Origin: Nitrospinaceae bacterium
Lineage (GTDB): Bacteria > Nitrospinota > Nitrospinia > Nitrospinales > JACRGP01
Reading direction: 5' to 3'
DNA length: 64,000 bases
Assembly: GCA_029261555.1 (NCBI GenBank)
Contig: JAJDBB010000014.1
Location: 1-64,000, forward strand
Below, piece after piece: positions 28,108 to 37,259 of the stretch (within the stretch, counting starts at the first letter, position 1; each line of letters opens with the position of its first letter). Below the pieces are notes generated by a model that was not told where the DNA came from, did not search any database, and worked only from the letters and a program-made list of their open reading frames with translations. The position numbers were made by a program, and so were the translations under genes.

Positions 28108-28124
28108 GCCAGCGTCACGCTGGC
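28108..28124. repeat. 8-bp perfect palindrome upstream of paralog B
   Basis: GCCAGCGT-c-ACGCTGGC, preceded by another GC-rich inverted pair (GGCG-cctac-CGCC region) and by a run of eight T residues on its 5' side. The interval 28021-28224 holds no ORF. The hairpin could attenuate or stabilise the transcript between DUF5069 and paralog B. Confidence 0.4.
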
Positions 28125-28224
28125 CGGCTTGAATCGCGTTGGCAATGATGATAGGCTAATTCTTTGGAAATTGGCCGCCCGCTACGGGTCGCCTTGACGT
28201 CCAAATCTCCCGAGACAAAACGCC

Positions 28225-28842
28225 ATGCTTGTCTTCAAAAATAATATTTACGAAGCCAAAAGCGTTTTCCCCTCCACCGGAACCCAGTCCGACCCGGAGC
28301 TGACTCACGGCCTGGACCCTTACGAATTCATCAAAATTTCCCTGCTCGAAGAAAAAGACGTCGTGCAGTTTGTTGAAAAACAGCCGCGCACCTTCTGGGA
28401 CGAGGACGCGCGCAATTTTTATCCCAACGCCTGCAAGTTCGGGTCGTTCCTCACCTTGCGCAAATTCCTGTTCATTCTGCTTGAAGGGCTGGGCGCCAAA
28501 CCGGCCTGGCACGAAATGAACGCCTACCATTTCTGCTACCTGTACGACGTGCTGAGTCGGAATGCTTTCAACTACAACGCGGACAACCGGGAAGAGCGCA
28601 TCAACTCCCTGCCCCATTTAAACGCGCGTCCGCTGAACTTCAACCTCTTTGTCCGCGACTACTTTTTCAACACGGGATTCCTGACCAGCCCGGACCATTT
28701 CAATTCCCTCTCCGGCGCCGAGAAAAAGGAAAAGGGAATGGACGTACCCTGTCTCTTCTCCGTTATTAACGGACTCAAACCCTGCCTCGATGAAATGGTC
28801 CTCAAGGAAACCCGGGACTACCCCTACACGCTTTACGTTTGA
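28225..28842 (+). CDS. Unknown protein, paralog B of the pair flanking DUF5069
   Basis: A 205-residue soluble protein homologous over its whole length to the gene at 26958. It shows WHEMNAYHFCYLYDVL, NFNLFVRDYFFNTGF, FLTSPDHFNSLS and VPCLFSVINGLKP at matching positions. It differs in an N-terminal insertion and in a longer acidic/aromatic segment around FWDEDARNFYPNACKFG. No known domain is recognised and no catalytic motif can be named. A 204-bp gap with a GC-rich palindrome separates it from DUF5069, so it may have its own regulation. Confidence 0.75.
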   Translation: MLVFKNNIYEAKSVFPSTGTQSDPELTHGLDPYEFIKISLLEEKDVVQFVEKQPRTFWDEDARNFYPNACKFGSFLTLRKFLFILLEGLGAKPAWHEMNAYHFCYLYDVLSRNAFNYNADNREERINSLPHLNARPLNFNLFVRDYFFNTGFLTSPDHFNSLSGAEKKEKGMDVPCLFSVINGLKPCLDEMVLKETRDYPYTLYV

Positions 28843-29039
28843 AAAATTTTTATCCATCCCCCGCTTACATTCTTTTTCATCCCCGATAGATGTTAAAATG
28901 CTCTGCGTTTTGATCGAAAAATCGTAGACTCAACAGGAGTAACATCGAATCTTCCCTGTTTAACTTCCGACAAGGAAGACGGGTCGATGTGAAAAATTAT
29001 CGCAAACTGCCCCCACGGCGAGTGGTGGAGGATTAAATT

Positions 29040-30596
29040 TTGAAAAAAGTTGTCACCGCCGGACAGATGCAATCCATCGACCGGCGCGCTATAGATAAAT
29101 ACGGAATCCCCGGCCTGGTCCTTATGGAAAACGCCGGACGCGAGTGCGCCGAGCGTATCTGGCAAAAATATTCCGCCATGCCCGACGGCAAAATTCTTAT
29201 CTTCGTCGGCAAAGGCAATAACGGCGGCGACGGCATGGTGATCGCCCGACACTTATTGAACAAAGGAGCCGAGGTCCGGGTGTTTCTCCTGGCCAAACAT
29301 TCCGAGTTGAAAGGCGACGCCAAAACCCACGCCGACGCGGCGTTCAGTATGGAAGCGCACATCCGGGAAGTCGACGAATCGAAATTAAAATACCTCGACC
29401 ACAGCCTGCGCCATTGCCGGATCGTCGTCGACGCCCTGTTCGGCTCCGGCCTGACCCGGCCCGTCGAGGGGATTTACGAAAAAGTCGTCGACAAGATCAA
29501 TCAGTTTGAAAATTACGTGGTCGCGGTAGATATTCCCTCGGGGATCGACTCCGACAGCGGACAGATCATGGGTCCCTACATAAAGGCCGACCTGACCGTG
29601 GCGCTGGCTCAATATAAAAGGAGCCATTTATTACACCCGGCGGCGGAGGCAATGGGAGAAATTCAACTGGCGGATATTGGAATCCCGCAAGGCGCTGTGG
29701 ACGAGGAATCGGTAGCCCTGTACCGGGTGGAAGAGTCGGACGTGCGCCCCCATTTCAAAAAACGCCGCGCCAATTCGCATAAAGGCAGTTACGGTCACGC
29801 TCTGGTGGTCGCCGGGGCAAGAGGCAAATGCGGCGCCGCAGGACTGGCCGCGTTGGCGGCCTTGCGCATGGGAGCCGGACTCGTCACACTGGCCGTTCCA
29901 GAGTCCTGCCTTGCCGGACTGGAATTCAATCCTCTGGAGGTGATGACAGTGGGCCTGCCGGAAACTCCGGATGGAACCCTGGATGTCTCGGCGGAAAGCG
30001 CCCTGCTGACGCATTGCGAAGGCAAGTCCGCCCTGGCGCTAGGTCCGGGCCTGTCCACTCACCCGCAAACCGCCGCGCTGATAAAAAGTATCCTGCCAAA
30101 AATATCCTGTCCCATGGTAATTGACGCCGACGCTATAAATATCCTGGCGGATAGCCAGGTAGTTTTGTCGCAGTTGCAGGCAGAGACCGTATTGACCCCG
30201 CATCCCAAGGAATTTTCGCGTATTTCGGGTTGGAGCGTCGAGGAAATCCTGAACTCGAAAATCGAAAAGGCGCTAGAGTTTTCGCAAGAATACACGGTCG
30301 GATTGCTCCTCAAGGGCGCCGGGTCTATTCTTGCCTGCCCCTCCGGCGCGGCTTATATCAATTCCACGGGAAACCCCGGCATGGCCACCGGCGGCTCGGG
30401 CGACGTGTTGACCGGCTTCATCGCCGGACTCCTGGCGCAGGGATTCAACGTTCAAGACGCCGCGCTGTGCGGCATGTACCTGCACGGCCTGGCGGGAGAC
30501 GTCTACGCCGAGGAAAACAGCGAGGCTTCCCTCATCGCCGGCGATTTACTGAGAACATTACCCACCGCGATTAAACGCATTCTCAACCAGCCATGA
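29040..30596 (+). CDS. nnr: Bifunctional NAD(P)H-hydrate epimerase / ADP-dependent dehydratase (NnrE-NnrD)
   Basis: Repairs damaged NAD(P)H hydrates. The N-terminal half (about 1-215) is the YjeF-N epimerase, with VLMENAGRECA, FVGKGNNGGDGMV and VDIPSGIDSDSG. The C-terminal half (about 225-518) is the ribokinase-like dehydratase, with HKGSYGHALVVAGA, LALGPGL, LTPHPKEFSR and the catalytic ATGGSGDVLTGFIAGL. The start is TTG with GGAGG about ten bases upstream. It overlaps tsaE by four bases, a pairing also common in other bacteria, and leads a long plus-strand run. Confidence 0.95.
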   Translation: MKKVVTAGQMQSIDRRAIDKYGIPGLVLMENAGRECAERIWQKYSAMPDGKILIFVGKGNNGGDGMVIARHLLNKGAEVRVFLLAKHSELKGDAKTHADAAFSMEAHIREVDESKLKYLDHSLRHCRIVVDALFGSGLTRPVEGIYEKVVDKINQFENYVVAVDIPSGIDSDSGQIMGPYIKADLTVALAQYKRSHLLHPAAEAMGEIQLADIGIPQGAVDEESVALYRVEESDVRPHFKKRRANSHKGSYGHALVVAGARGKCGAAGLAALAALRMGAGLVTLAVPESCLAGLEFNPLEVMTVGLPETPDGTLDVSAESALLTHCEGKSALALGPGLSTHPQTAALIKSILPKISCPMVIDADAINILADSQVVLSQLQAETVLTPHPKEFSRISGWSVEEILNSKIEKALEFSQEYTVGLLLKGAGSILACPSGAAYINSTGNPGMATGGSGDVLTGFIAGLLAQGFNVQDAALCGMYLHGLAGDVYAEENSEASLIAGDLLRTLPTAIKRILNQP

Positions 30597-31072
30597 TCTT
30601 TACAACACATAGCGGCGAGGAGACCCAGGATCTGGGGACGCGGCTGGGACGGCTACTGAGTTCCGGCGATATCGTTCTATTATTTGGCGACCTGGGCGCC
30701 GGCAAAACTACGCTCACTCAGGGGATAGCCCGCGGAATGGGAGTGAATCCCGACGAGTACGTGCGCAGCCCCACCTTCACTCTGGTCAACGAATACGCCG
30801 GGAAATTCCCCATTTACCACATCGACCTTTACCGTTTGGACTCGCTGGCGGAAATTGAGAACATCGGACTGGAGGAAACCCTGTTCGGAGGTGGCGTTTC
30901 TATAGTCGAATGGGCGGAAAAACTTTTCCGAAGTCCCGGAGAACCGCCCGGATTGGGAATCACGCAAAGAATAGAAGTGGAAATCTCGTGTCTCGGTGAA
31001 AATGAACGCCGCCTGGAGGTACGGCCCAGGGAAATGGCCACTCAAAGCCATCCCATTTTTTCTTTACAATAA
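30593..31072 (+). CDS. tsaE: tRNA threonylcarbamoyladenosine biosynthesis ATPase TsaE
   Basis: The ATPase partner of TsaB/TsaD in t6A modification of tRNAs that read ANN codons. It has the P-loop LFGDLGAGKTTLTQG (about residues 30-44), the switch-like VRSPTFTLVNEY, and the Walker B-like YHIDLYRL and VEWAEKL. At 159 residues it matches the E. coli protein (153). It starts on the ATGA overlap with nnr. Confidence 0.95.
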   Translation: MIFTTHSGEETQDLGTRLGRLLSSGDIVLLFGDLGAGKTTLTQGIARGMGVNPDEYVRSPTFTLVNEYAGKFPIYHIDLYRLDSLAEIENIGLEETLFGGGVSIVEWAEKLFRSPGEPPGLGITQRIEVEISCLGENERRLEVRPREMATQSHPIFSLQ

Positions 31073-31147
31073 GCCCACAATGCGGCATAATCTTTGCTAG
31101 GTATGGCAATTGCATATCAAAAAACTATCTTTATATTTAATACGTTA

Positions 31148-31597
31148 ATGATAGATAAGATTCGCAAATTTTTGCTGATATCCGCTTTGGGACTGGTTTT
31201 AATTTCTGCATATTTTCTTTACACAAAGTATCAGACGGTGAAGCTTCCCGTCGAGATCAGGGCCACCCAGGACGGCGTGGACGTGACCATAGAAAACTTT
31301 AAAGTAGTACATGAGGAAGATGGTCATACCGCGTGGGAATTAATAGCAAAATCTGCCAAGATAAATAACGAAAAAAAAGTGACTCATTTAAGCGACGTCT
31401 GGGTGAAGGTGGACGCCAAGAACAAACATGTTTATTGGGTTTCAGCGGACCAGGGAGTTTTGGAAAACGAGACCCAGGATTTTGTTTTGGAAGGAAATGT
31501 AAAATTCACCGCCAAGGCGGATTCCATTATAAACAAATTCAAGAAAAACCAGCCTGAACCACAACCCCTACCTACCCTTGAACAAAAAACACAATAA
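31148..31597 (+). CDS. lptC: LPS export factor LptC
   Basis: A bitopic inner-membrane protein that hands LPS from the LptBFG transporter to LptA. One N-terminal membrane anchor (KFLLISALGLVLISAYFLYT) is followed by a periplasmic LptC/OstA-type beta-jellyroll (ENFKVVHEEDGHTAWELIA, VYWVSADQGVLENETQDFVLEGNV). The ORF track starts at a TTG (31094). The ATG at 31148 puts the anchor directly at the N-terminus and gives 149 residues, though neither start has a clear ribosome binding site. It overlaps lptA by 20 bp, and lptB follows, which confirms the call. Confidence 0.88.
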   Translation: MIDKIRKFLLISALGLVLISAYFLYTKYQTVKLPVEIRATQDGVDVTIENFKVVHEEDGHTAWELIAKSAKINNEKKVTHLSDVWVKVDAKNKHVYWVSADQGVLENETQDFVLEGNVKFTAKADSIINKFKKNQPEPQPLPTLEQKTQ

Positions 31598-32093
31598 ATT
31601 TATAGCCATTTTAATCTCCGGCCTGATATTTTCCGGCGCCCTTTTTCCAGTTGTTTCCTGGGCGCAAGGTGGTGAAGACGAGGAGTCTCCCATAGAAGTA
31701 GTTTCCGACCGAATGCGCTCCGAGGCCAAGAACGACAAGATCATTTTTTCGGGGAATGTCGTGGCCGATTGGGGCGAATTGGAAATCCGTTGCGACGTCA
31801 TGGAAATTTACAATTCCAGCAAAGGAGAAGGCGGCGCCGATCAGGTGATCGCCATTGGCAACGTTAAGCTTAAAAAGGGAACCCGTCGGGCCGAAGGAGA
31901 CAAGGCTATCTATCTCGACAAAGACCAAAAAGTGATTTTAAGAGGATCCCCTTATGCGACCGCCTGGGAAGAGGACAATATCATTGAGGGCAAGGAAATG
32001 ATTTTTTACCTCGAATCCGACCGTTTTTTGGTCAAAGACCGGGTAAAAATGAAGTTTTTCCCCAAAAAAGACTCTCCTGGAAAGAGCAACTAG
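31578..32093 (+). CDS. lptA: LPS transport periplasmic protein LptA
   Basis: The periplasmic bridge protein that carries LPS to the outer membrane. A signal peptide ([20 protein letters not shown]) is followed by an OstA domain: [38 protein letters not shown] and an ending in [17 protein letters not shown]. The start is a TTG inside the end of lptC, so translation is probably coupled. The length of 171 residues is close to E. coli LptA (185). lptB follows 4 bp later. Confidence 0.93.
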   Translation: MNKKHNKFIAILISGLIFSGALFPVVSWAQGGEDEESPIEVVSDRMRSEAKNDKIIFSGNVVADWGELEIRCDVMEIYNSSKGEGGADQVIAIGNVKLKKGTRRAEGDKAIYLDKDQKVILRGSPYATAWEEDNIIEGKEMIFYLESDRFLVKDRVKMKFFPKKDSPGKSN

Positions 32094-32097
32094 CGTT

Positions 32098-32865
32098 TTG
32101 ACTGTGAATAAGCCCGAACCTCAATCCAGGACAATAAGCGGAACAAAAGTCCTACGGGCTGATAATCTGGTTAAATCCTACCGGAGCCGCAGGGTCGTCA
32201 ACAATATTAGTATTGAGGTAAAGCGAGGAGAGATTGTGGGCCTTCTGGGGCCCAATGGCGCAGGAAAGACCACGACATTTTACATGGTGGTCGGCCTGAC
32301 GCGCCCGGACTCAGGAAGGGTTTCCCTGGACGAGGAGGACGTCACTCGTTATCCGATGCACATGCGCGCCCGCAAAGGGGTGAGCTACCTACCGCAGGAG
32401 CCTTCGGTATTCAGGAAGCTGACAGTCGAGGAAAATATCGTTGCGGTTCTGGAATCGTTCAAGCTATCAGATTTTGAAAGAAAAAAGCGCGCGCGGGCTT
32501 TATTGCGGGAACTGAATATTCTGCACATAAGAAACTCGAAGGCCTATTCGCTATCCGGCGGGGAACGCCGACGCGTGGAGATCAGCCGAGCTTTGGCGAC
32601 CTCGCCAAAATTTATTTTGCTGGACGAGCCGTTTGCCGGCATAGACCCCATCGCCGTCGCGGACATTCAAAGTATTATCTCGCATTTGAAGGACCGGGGA
32701 ATCGGCATTTTAATCACCGACCACAATGTAAGAGAAACCCTGACGATTACGGACAGGGCCTACATCATCAACGAGGGAGCCATCATCAGCGCCGGCTTGC
32801 CGGCCCAAGTCGCCCAGGACGAAAAGGTGAAGCAAATTTACCTGGGCGAGCGGTTTTCTTTTTAG
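32098..32865 (+). CDS. lptB: LPS export ABC ATPase LptB
   Basis: The cytoplasmic ATPase that powers LPS extraction with LptF/LptG. Walker [10 protein letters not shown] (about residues 55-63), the Q-loop region [18 protein letters not shown] typical of LptB, the signature [11 protein letters not shown], Walker [13 protein letters not shown] and the switch His in ITDHNV are all intact. It starts at a TTG 4 bp after lptA; a GTG two codons later is an alternative. An lptF-type permease is encoded about 20 kb away at 52487. Confidence 0.97.
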   Translation: MTVNKPEPQSRTISGTKVLRADNLVKSYRSRRVVNNISIEVKRGEIVGLLGPNGAGKTTTFYMVVGLTRPDSGRVSLDEEDVTRYPMHMRARKGVSYLPQEPSVFRKLTVEENIVAVLESFKLSDFERKKRARALLRELNILHIRNSKAYSLSGGERRRVEISRALATSPKFILLDEPFAGIDPIAVADIQSIISHLKDRGIGILITDHNVRETLTITDRAYIINEGAIISAGLPAQVAQDEKVKQIYLGERFSF

Positions 32866-32877
32866 GGGATTGAGCGT

Positions 32878-34389
32878 ATGGGCATGGAAATGAAGCTGAA
32901 TCTCAAATTGGCTCATAAGCTGGTCATGACCCCTATGCTCCAGCAGGCCATCAAGCTTTTGCCGCTGGCCCGCCTGGAACTCGCCCAACACGTTCAACAG
33001 CAAATCATCGACAATCCGGTTCTGGAGGAGATTCTTGAAGACGAGGAGGAAACTGAAATCGTCGACGAGGATGAAGATTTTCAGGACGGCGCCTCAACGG
33101 AAAATGAAACCAATTCAGAAGAGGAATTGGAAAACTCCAAGGAAGTCGAATTCGACGAAGACAGTATTTCCCAATCGATAGCGGAATCCGAGCTCAACAA
33201 CACCTCCTCCATTACTCAGCAGGAAGTCGAATGGGACAATTATTTCCAGGATAATATCGACCGGGGAAGTTCGGCGGGCGATTACCTGGAAAAACCCTCC
33301 ATTGAAGCCACCTACAAGGTCGACCCCACCCTGAACGACCATTTGCTCTGGCAGTTGAACCTTACGGTCGACAGCGAAAAAGACAAGGTCATCGGGACCT
33401 GCATCGTCTGGAACATTCGGAAAGACGGCTACCTTGATATGGAACCCGCGGAAATAGCCGAGCTCGCGGGGGCCAATGAGGAGGAAGTTCTAAACGTTCT
33501 AAAAATCATCCAAAACTTTGAACCGTTGGGCTGTGGCGCCCGCTGCCTGCAGGAATGCCTGACGATTCAGGCCAGAGCCCTACCCGACCCAGACCCTCTG
33601 GTGTTGGCCCTGATCGACTCCTACCTGGACCGCCTGGAAGACCGAAATTTCCCCAAAATAGCCGCCGAGCTTAAAACGGAACCGGAGGAAATTGCCAGGG
33701 CTTTGGAAAAAATCAGGGAGTTCGATCCCAAACCCGGCTTGTCGTTAAGTTCGGAGGGAATTGATTATGTGATTCCGGACGTCATTGTCGTCAAAACCGA
33801 GGCGGGTTACGATATCGTATTGAACGAGGAAGGCGTCCCAAAAGTCCGGTTGAATTCCTATTATGAAGACCTGCTAAAAAACACCTCGGAGACCCAGACC
33901 AAGGAATTCCTCGACGAAAAACACCGGTCCGCCGTTTGGCTGATTAAAAGCATCGACCAAAGGCGGCAAACAATTTTCAAGGTGGGGAAAAGCATCATCA
34001 AGCAACAAGAGGAGTTTTTGGACCATGGACTTTCATTTTTGAAACCCATGGTGTTGAGGGACGTCGCCTTGGACATTGAAATGCACGAGTCCACCGTCAG
34101 TCGCATAACGACCAATAAATATATCGACACGCCCCAAGGTATTTTCGAGCTAAAATTTTTCTTCCACAGCGGCATTAAATCCTATATTGGAAATAATATG
34201 TCGTCCATCAGGGTCAAAAGCATGATCAAGGATCTTATCGGAGAGGAGAACCCGGAAAAGCCTTATACGGACGATGAAATGGTGCAGGTTTTGATGCGAA
34301 AAAACGCGAAAATCGCCCGGCGGACCATCACTAAATACCGAAAGGAACTAAACATACCCCCGGCAAGCAAACGAAAAAAACTCTATTAA
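32878..34389 (+). CDS. rpoN: RNA polymerase sigma-54 factor RpoN
   Basis: The alternative sigma factor that needs AAA+ activators and reads GG/GC (-24/-12) promoters. The Gln/Leu-rich region I (LVMTPMLQQAIKLLPLARLEL), an acidic region II (about residues 50-110), the core-binding domain and the C-terminal RpoN box ARRTITKYRKEL (about 480-491) are present. At 503 residues it is full length. The order lptB-rpoN-hpf-ptsN is a widely conserved neighbourhood. No activator is encoded in the window. Confidence 0.97.
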   Translation: MGMEMKLNLKLAHKLVMTPMLQQAIKLLPLARLELAQHVQQQIIDNPVLEEILEDEEETEIVDEDEDFQDGASTENETNSEEELENSKEVEFDEDSISQSIAESELNNTSSITQQEVEWDNYFQDNIDRGSSAGDYLEKPSIEATYKVDPTLNDHLLWQLNLTVDSEKDKVIGTCIVWNIRKDGYLDMEPAEIAELAGANEEEVLNVLKIIQNFEPLGCGARCLQECLTIQARALPDPDPLVLALIDSYLDRLEDRNFPKIAAELKTEPEEIARALEKIREFDPKPGLSLSSEGIDYVIPDVIVVKTEAGYDIVLNEEGVPKVRLNSYYEDLLKNTSETQTKEFLDEKHRSAVWLIKSIDQRRQTIFKVGKSIIKQQEEFLDHGLSFLKPMVLRDVALDIEMHESTVSRITTNKYIDTPQGIFELKFFFHSGIKSYIGNNMSSIRVKSMIKDLIGEENPEKPYTDDEMVQVLMRKNAKIARRTITKYRKELNIPPASKRKKLY

Positions 34390-34477
34390 TCGCCTTCCTT
34401 TTGTTGAGCGATTTGTGTAAGCTAGGCGCCCCTGAAAACGCCGAAACAATTTAAAATCCATTCCCAGGAGCAGGTTA

Positions 34478-34807
34478 ATGAAACTAACAGTGACAGGCCG
34501 ACATATTGAGATCACTGAAGGCATCAAGGACCATTTGAATCAAAAAATCGAAAAAACTCTTCCCAAAATGGAAGAGTCTACGGACATTCATATCGCCCTC
34601 GCGGTCGACAAACACAGACACCATGTAGAAGTAACTCTCAAAGCAAAAAACCTGTCGCTTCATAGTAAAAGCGAAACCGACGATCTTTATACCGCCATGG
34701 ATACCGCTCTGGAGAAGATGGACAAACAAATCCGGAAGGAAAAGGACCGCCGTCTCAGCCTTAAAATAAAGCAGGGAACCGAAGAGAAAAAGAATCAACC
34801 TCTCTGA
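34478..34807 (+). CDS. hpf: Ribosome hibernation promoting factor HPF (short form)
   Basis: Binds the 30S decoding region and stores ribosomes in stationary phase. A single RaiA/HPF domain of 109 residues is seen: VTGRHIEITEGIKDHLNQKI, then VEVTLKAKNLSLHSKSE and DLYTAMDTALEKMDKQI. No C-terminal dimerisation domain is present, so it is the short type. CAGGAGCAGG lies ahead of the ATG. Its place after rpoN is the conventional one. Confidence 0.95.
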   Translation: MKLTVTGRHIEITEGIKDHLNQKIEKTLPKMEESTDIHIALAVDKHRHHVEVTLKAKNLSLHSKSETDDLYTAMDTALEKMDKQIRKEKDRRLSLKIKQGTEEKKNQPL

Positions 34808-34844
34808 ACGTATCCGGCAAAACCTTTCCTCATGTTAGCCAACT

Positions 34845-35309
34845 ATGAAAATCGCTGAGATTTTTCCCAGGGACCATGTCGTTCCGGACTTAAAAGGGAC
34901 CGACAAGCAGGCCATCCTAAGGGAGATGTGCGAACACCTCTCGCAACTCGGACTCGTCGGTGAAACGGAAAAGTTGTTTGACACTCTCATGGAAAGAGAA
35001 AAGCTTGGAAGCACGGGGATTGGGGAAAATGTGGCCGTGCCGCACGCAAAATCCGATTCTACGGACCGTCTGTTGTGCCTTTTTGGCCGCTCCATCGCGG
35101 GGGTGGAATTTGAGTCTCTGGACAAGCGCCCCGTAAACTTTGTTTGTTTGCTGATCGCCCCTCCCCATTCCACTGGCCAGCATTTAAAAGCCTTGGCGCG
35201 CATTTCCCGTCTGCTTAAAAACCAGGATCTGCGAGCAAAAATCCTCCAGGCAAACAACGCGAATGAAATCTATTCGGCATTGATCGATGAAGATTCCAAT
35301 TTTATCTAA
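34845..35309 (+). CDS. ptsN: PTS-Ntr EIIA component PtsN
   Basis: The nitrogen-related EIIA phosphocarrier, a regulator rather than a sugar transporter. The active-site histidine lies in NVAVPHAKSD (about residues 62-71). FESLDKRPVNFVCLLIAP and HLKALARISRLL are further family blocks. At 154 residues it is a single EIIA-Ntr domain. It follows hpf and precedes the EI gene, but no HPr gene lies between (84-bp gap). Confidence 0.93.
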   Translation: MKIAEIFPRDHVVPDLKGTDKQAILREMCEHLSQLGLVGETEKLFDTLMEREKLGSTGIGENVAVPHAKSDSTDRLLCLFGRSIAGVEFESLDKRPVNFVCLLIAPPHSTGQHLKALARISRLLKNQDLRAKILQANNANEIYSALIDEDSNFI

Positions 35310-35393
35310 AAAAATAATTCTCGCAGTTTTTCCGGCCTCCTCCTTTGCCTCCTTTCATGGCCGCCCCCACCGCGCTTCGACGTCGAGGCCTTC

Positions 35394-37169
35394 ATGTTAA
35401 AAGGAATCTCCGTTTCCAGCGGCGTTGCCATAGGCAAAGCCTATTTGCTGGACCGATCCAGAGTTTGCGTGCTGAAAAAGAAAATCCAGCCCCGGAATAT
35501 TGAAAAAGAGATCAACAGATTCCAGGAAGCCATCGACCAATCCAAGCGCCAGTTGCAGGAAATAAAAAACAAAGCGGGAAAGGTGGCCGATAAATACGCC
35601 ATCATTCTCGACACCTACATGCTCCTGCTCGACGACGAGATCCTGGTCAGCGAAACCATCGAAAATATCCGCAGCGAGCAAGTCAACGCCGAATGGTCGT
35701 TGACTCTTGTTTTGAACAAATTCAACACGCTCTTCGAAAACATGAACGACGAGTACCTCAAGGGGAAGCAGGACGACCTGGACCTGGTGGTACACAGGAT
35801 TCTGCGCAACCTTCTAGGACACGATCAGGAAACCCTTGCGGACGTCTCCGAACCTGTTGTGGTCATTTCTCATTCCCTGAGTCCTTCCGATACGCTGACC
35901 ATGTCGAGAAACCACGTTCTGGGAATGGCGACCGAAGTCGGCGGAAAAACCTCCCACATAGGAATATTTTCGTCCGCTCTGGGAATTCCAGCCGTGGTGG
36001 GAATCAAAGACTTGACGTTTAAAGTTAATACGGGCGACCAGGTCATCATCGACGCCATTGAAGGCGAAGTGATCGTCAACCCCGACAAGGCCGTTTTAAA
36101 AACTTACCTGAAGAAAAAGAAAAATTATCAAAACTACGAAAACAAGCTATTGGAGGAAATTGATTTAACAGCCGAAACGCTGGACGGAAGGCCCATTCAT
36201 CTTGCCGCCAACATAGAGATGGAACATGAAATAAAATCGGTGAAGAAATTCGGAGCGCGCGGCGTCGGTTTGTTTCGCACCGAATTCCTATACCTCACCT
36301 CGTCTTCAATGCCTACGGAAAACAGCCTTTTCAACACGTTTAAAAAGGTTATTGAAGGAGCGGAACCCCACCCCGTGGTCATCCGCACTTTGGATATTGG
36401 GGGAGACAAGCTTTTAAAAAATGGCGGGCACGACCGGGAAGACAACCCAGCCCTGGGCTTGCGCGGTATTCGCATGTCGTTGCACGATCCGGAATTCTTC
36501 ATTATCCAGATACGGGCAATTTTGCGGGCCAGTCTCTTTGGCAAAGTAAAAATTCTTTATCCCATGATTTCCAACGTCGATGAAATCGCCCAGGCCAATG
36601 AAATCCTTGAAAAAGTAAAAAAAGAGTTTCTGGAAAATCAAATCCCCTTCGACGACGATATCGAAATCGGCGCCATGATTGAGACGCCCGCCGCCGCCCT
36701 TTCGGTCAAACACATACTGAAAGTCGTCGACTTTATCAGCGTGGGAACCAACGACCTGATCCAATACGTCATGGCGGTGGACCGCACCAATGAAAATGTG
36801 GCGCATTTGTATCAGCCGTTTCATCCTGCAGTCCTGAAAATATTAAAGGAAATTTTTCTGGCCGCCGAGCAATCGAAAAAACCTCTTACCATTTGCGGGG
36901 AATTGGGCGGCGACCCCAGGGCGACCATGCTGTTATTGGGATTAGGGCGGGTGGATCAATTGAGCATGGACCCACATTCTATTCCCAAAGTAAAAAAAAT
37001 AATTCGAAATATCCGTCTCGACCAGGCCAGGGAATTTGCCAATCAGGTTCTGGAAATGTCTTCCATCAAGGAGATCAACCAGTTTATCTCGAAAGAAATG
37101 CGAACGCGCTTTCCCTCGGATTTTGATCGCGACCAGACCTTTGAGGAAAAACCGGGAAAAACCTGTTAG
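35394..37169 (+). CDS. ptsP: PTS enzyme I (phosphoenolpyruvate-protein phosphotransferase)
   Basis: Starts the PTS phosphorelay by taking phosphate from PEP. It shows LKGISVSSGVAIGKAYLL at the N-terminus, the phospho-His motif GGKTSHIGIFSSALGIPAVVG (about 182-202), GVGLFRTEFLY and the C-terminal barrel signatures IGAMIETPAAAL, DFISVGTNDLIQY and LTICGELGGDP. At 591 residues it lacks the N-terminal GAF domain of classical PtsP (about 750 aa), so it is closer in size to PtsI. In this context it probably phosphorylates PtsN through an HPr encoded elsewhere. Confidence 0.95.
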   Translation: MLKGISVSSGVAIGKAYLLDRSRVCVLKKKIQPRNIEKEINRFQEAIDQSKRQLQEIKNKAGKVADKYAIILDTYMLLLDDEILVSETIENIRSEQVNAEWSLTLVLNKFNTLFENMNDEYLKGKQDDLDLVVHRILRNLLGHDQETLADVSEPVVVISHSLSPSDTLTMSRNHVLGMATEVGGKTSHIGIFSSALGIPAVVGIKDLTFKVNTGDQVIIDAIEGEVIVNPDKAVLKTYLKKKKNYQNYENKLLEEIDLTAETLDGRPIHLAANIEMEHEIKSVKKFGARGVGLFRTEFLYLTSSSMPTENSLFNTFKKVIEGAEPHPVVIRTLDIGGDKLLKNGGHDREDNPALGLRGIRMSLHDPEFFIIQIRAILRASLFGKVKILYPMISNVDEIAQANEILEKVKKEFLENQIPFDDDIEIGAMIETPAAALSVKHILKVVDFISVGTNDLIQYVMAVDRTNENVAHLYQPFHPAVLKILKEIFLAAEQSKKPLTICGELGGDPRATMLLLGLGRVDQLSMDPHSIPKVKKIIRNIRLDQAREFANQVLEMSSIKEINQFISKEMRTRFPSDFDRDQTFEEKPGKTC

Positions 37170-37259
37170 AATATTTTATTCATTCCGACTCGCAAAGATT
37201 CATTCCATACCAATCTAATATCATCCCAAACCATCACCGACAAAACAGAGGGGAGTTCT

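Noticed and set aside
28108-28124. Palindrome read as a terminator after DUF5069
   Set aside because: The T-run is on the 5' side of the hairpin and not after it, so it does not fit intrinsic termination on the plus strand.
29005-29039. 15-codon GTG ORF just before nnr
   Set aside because: It is too short and overlaps the nnr ribosome binding site; a leader-peptide role cannot be argued from sequence.
35310-35393. Possible HPr gene between ptsN and enzyme I
   Set aside because: The gap is 84 bp, far shorter than the roughly 260 bp needed for HPr.
37170-37259. Possible SAM riboswitch upstream of metK
   Set aside because: The leader is only 90 bp and shows no conserved SAM-I, SAM-II or SAM-IV core pairing that I can trace.
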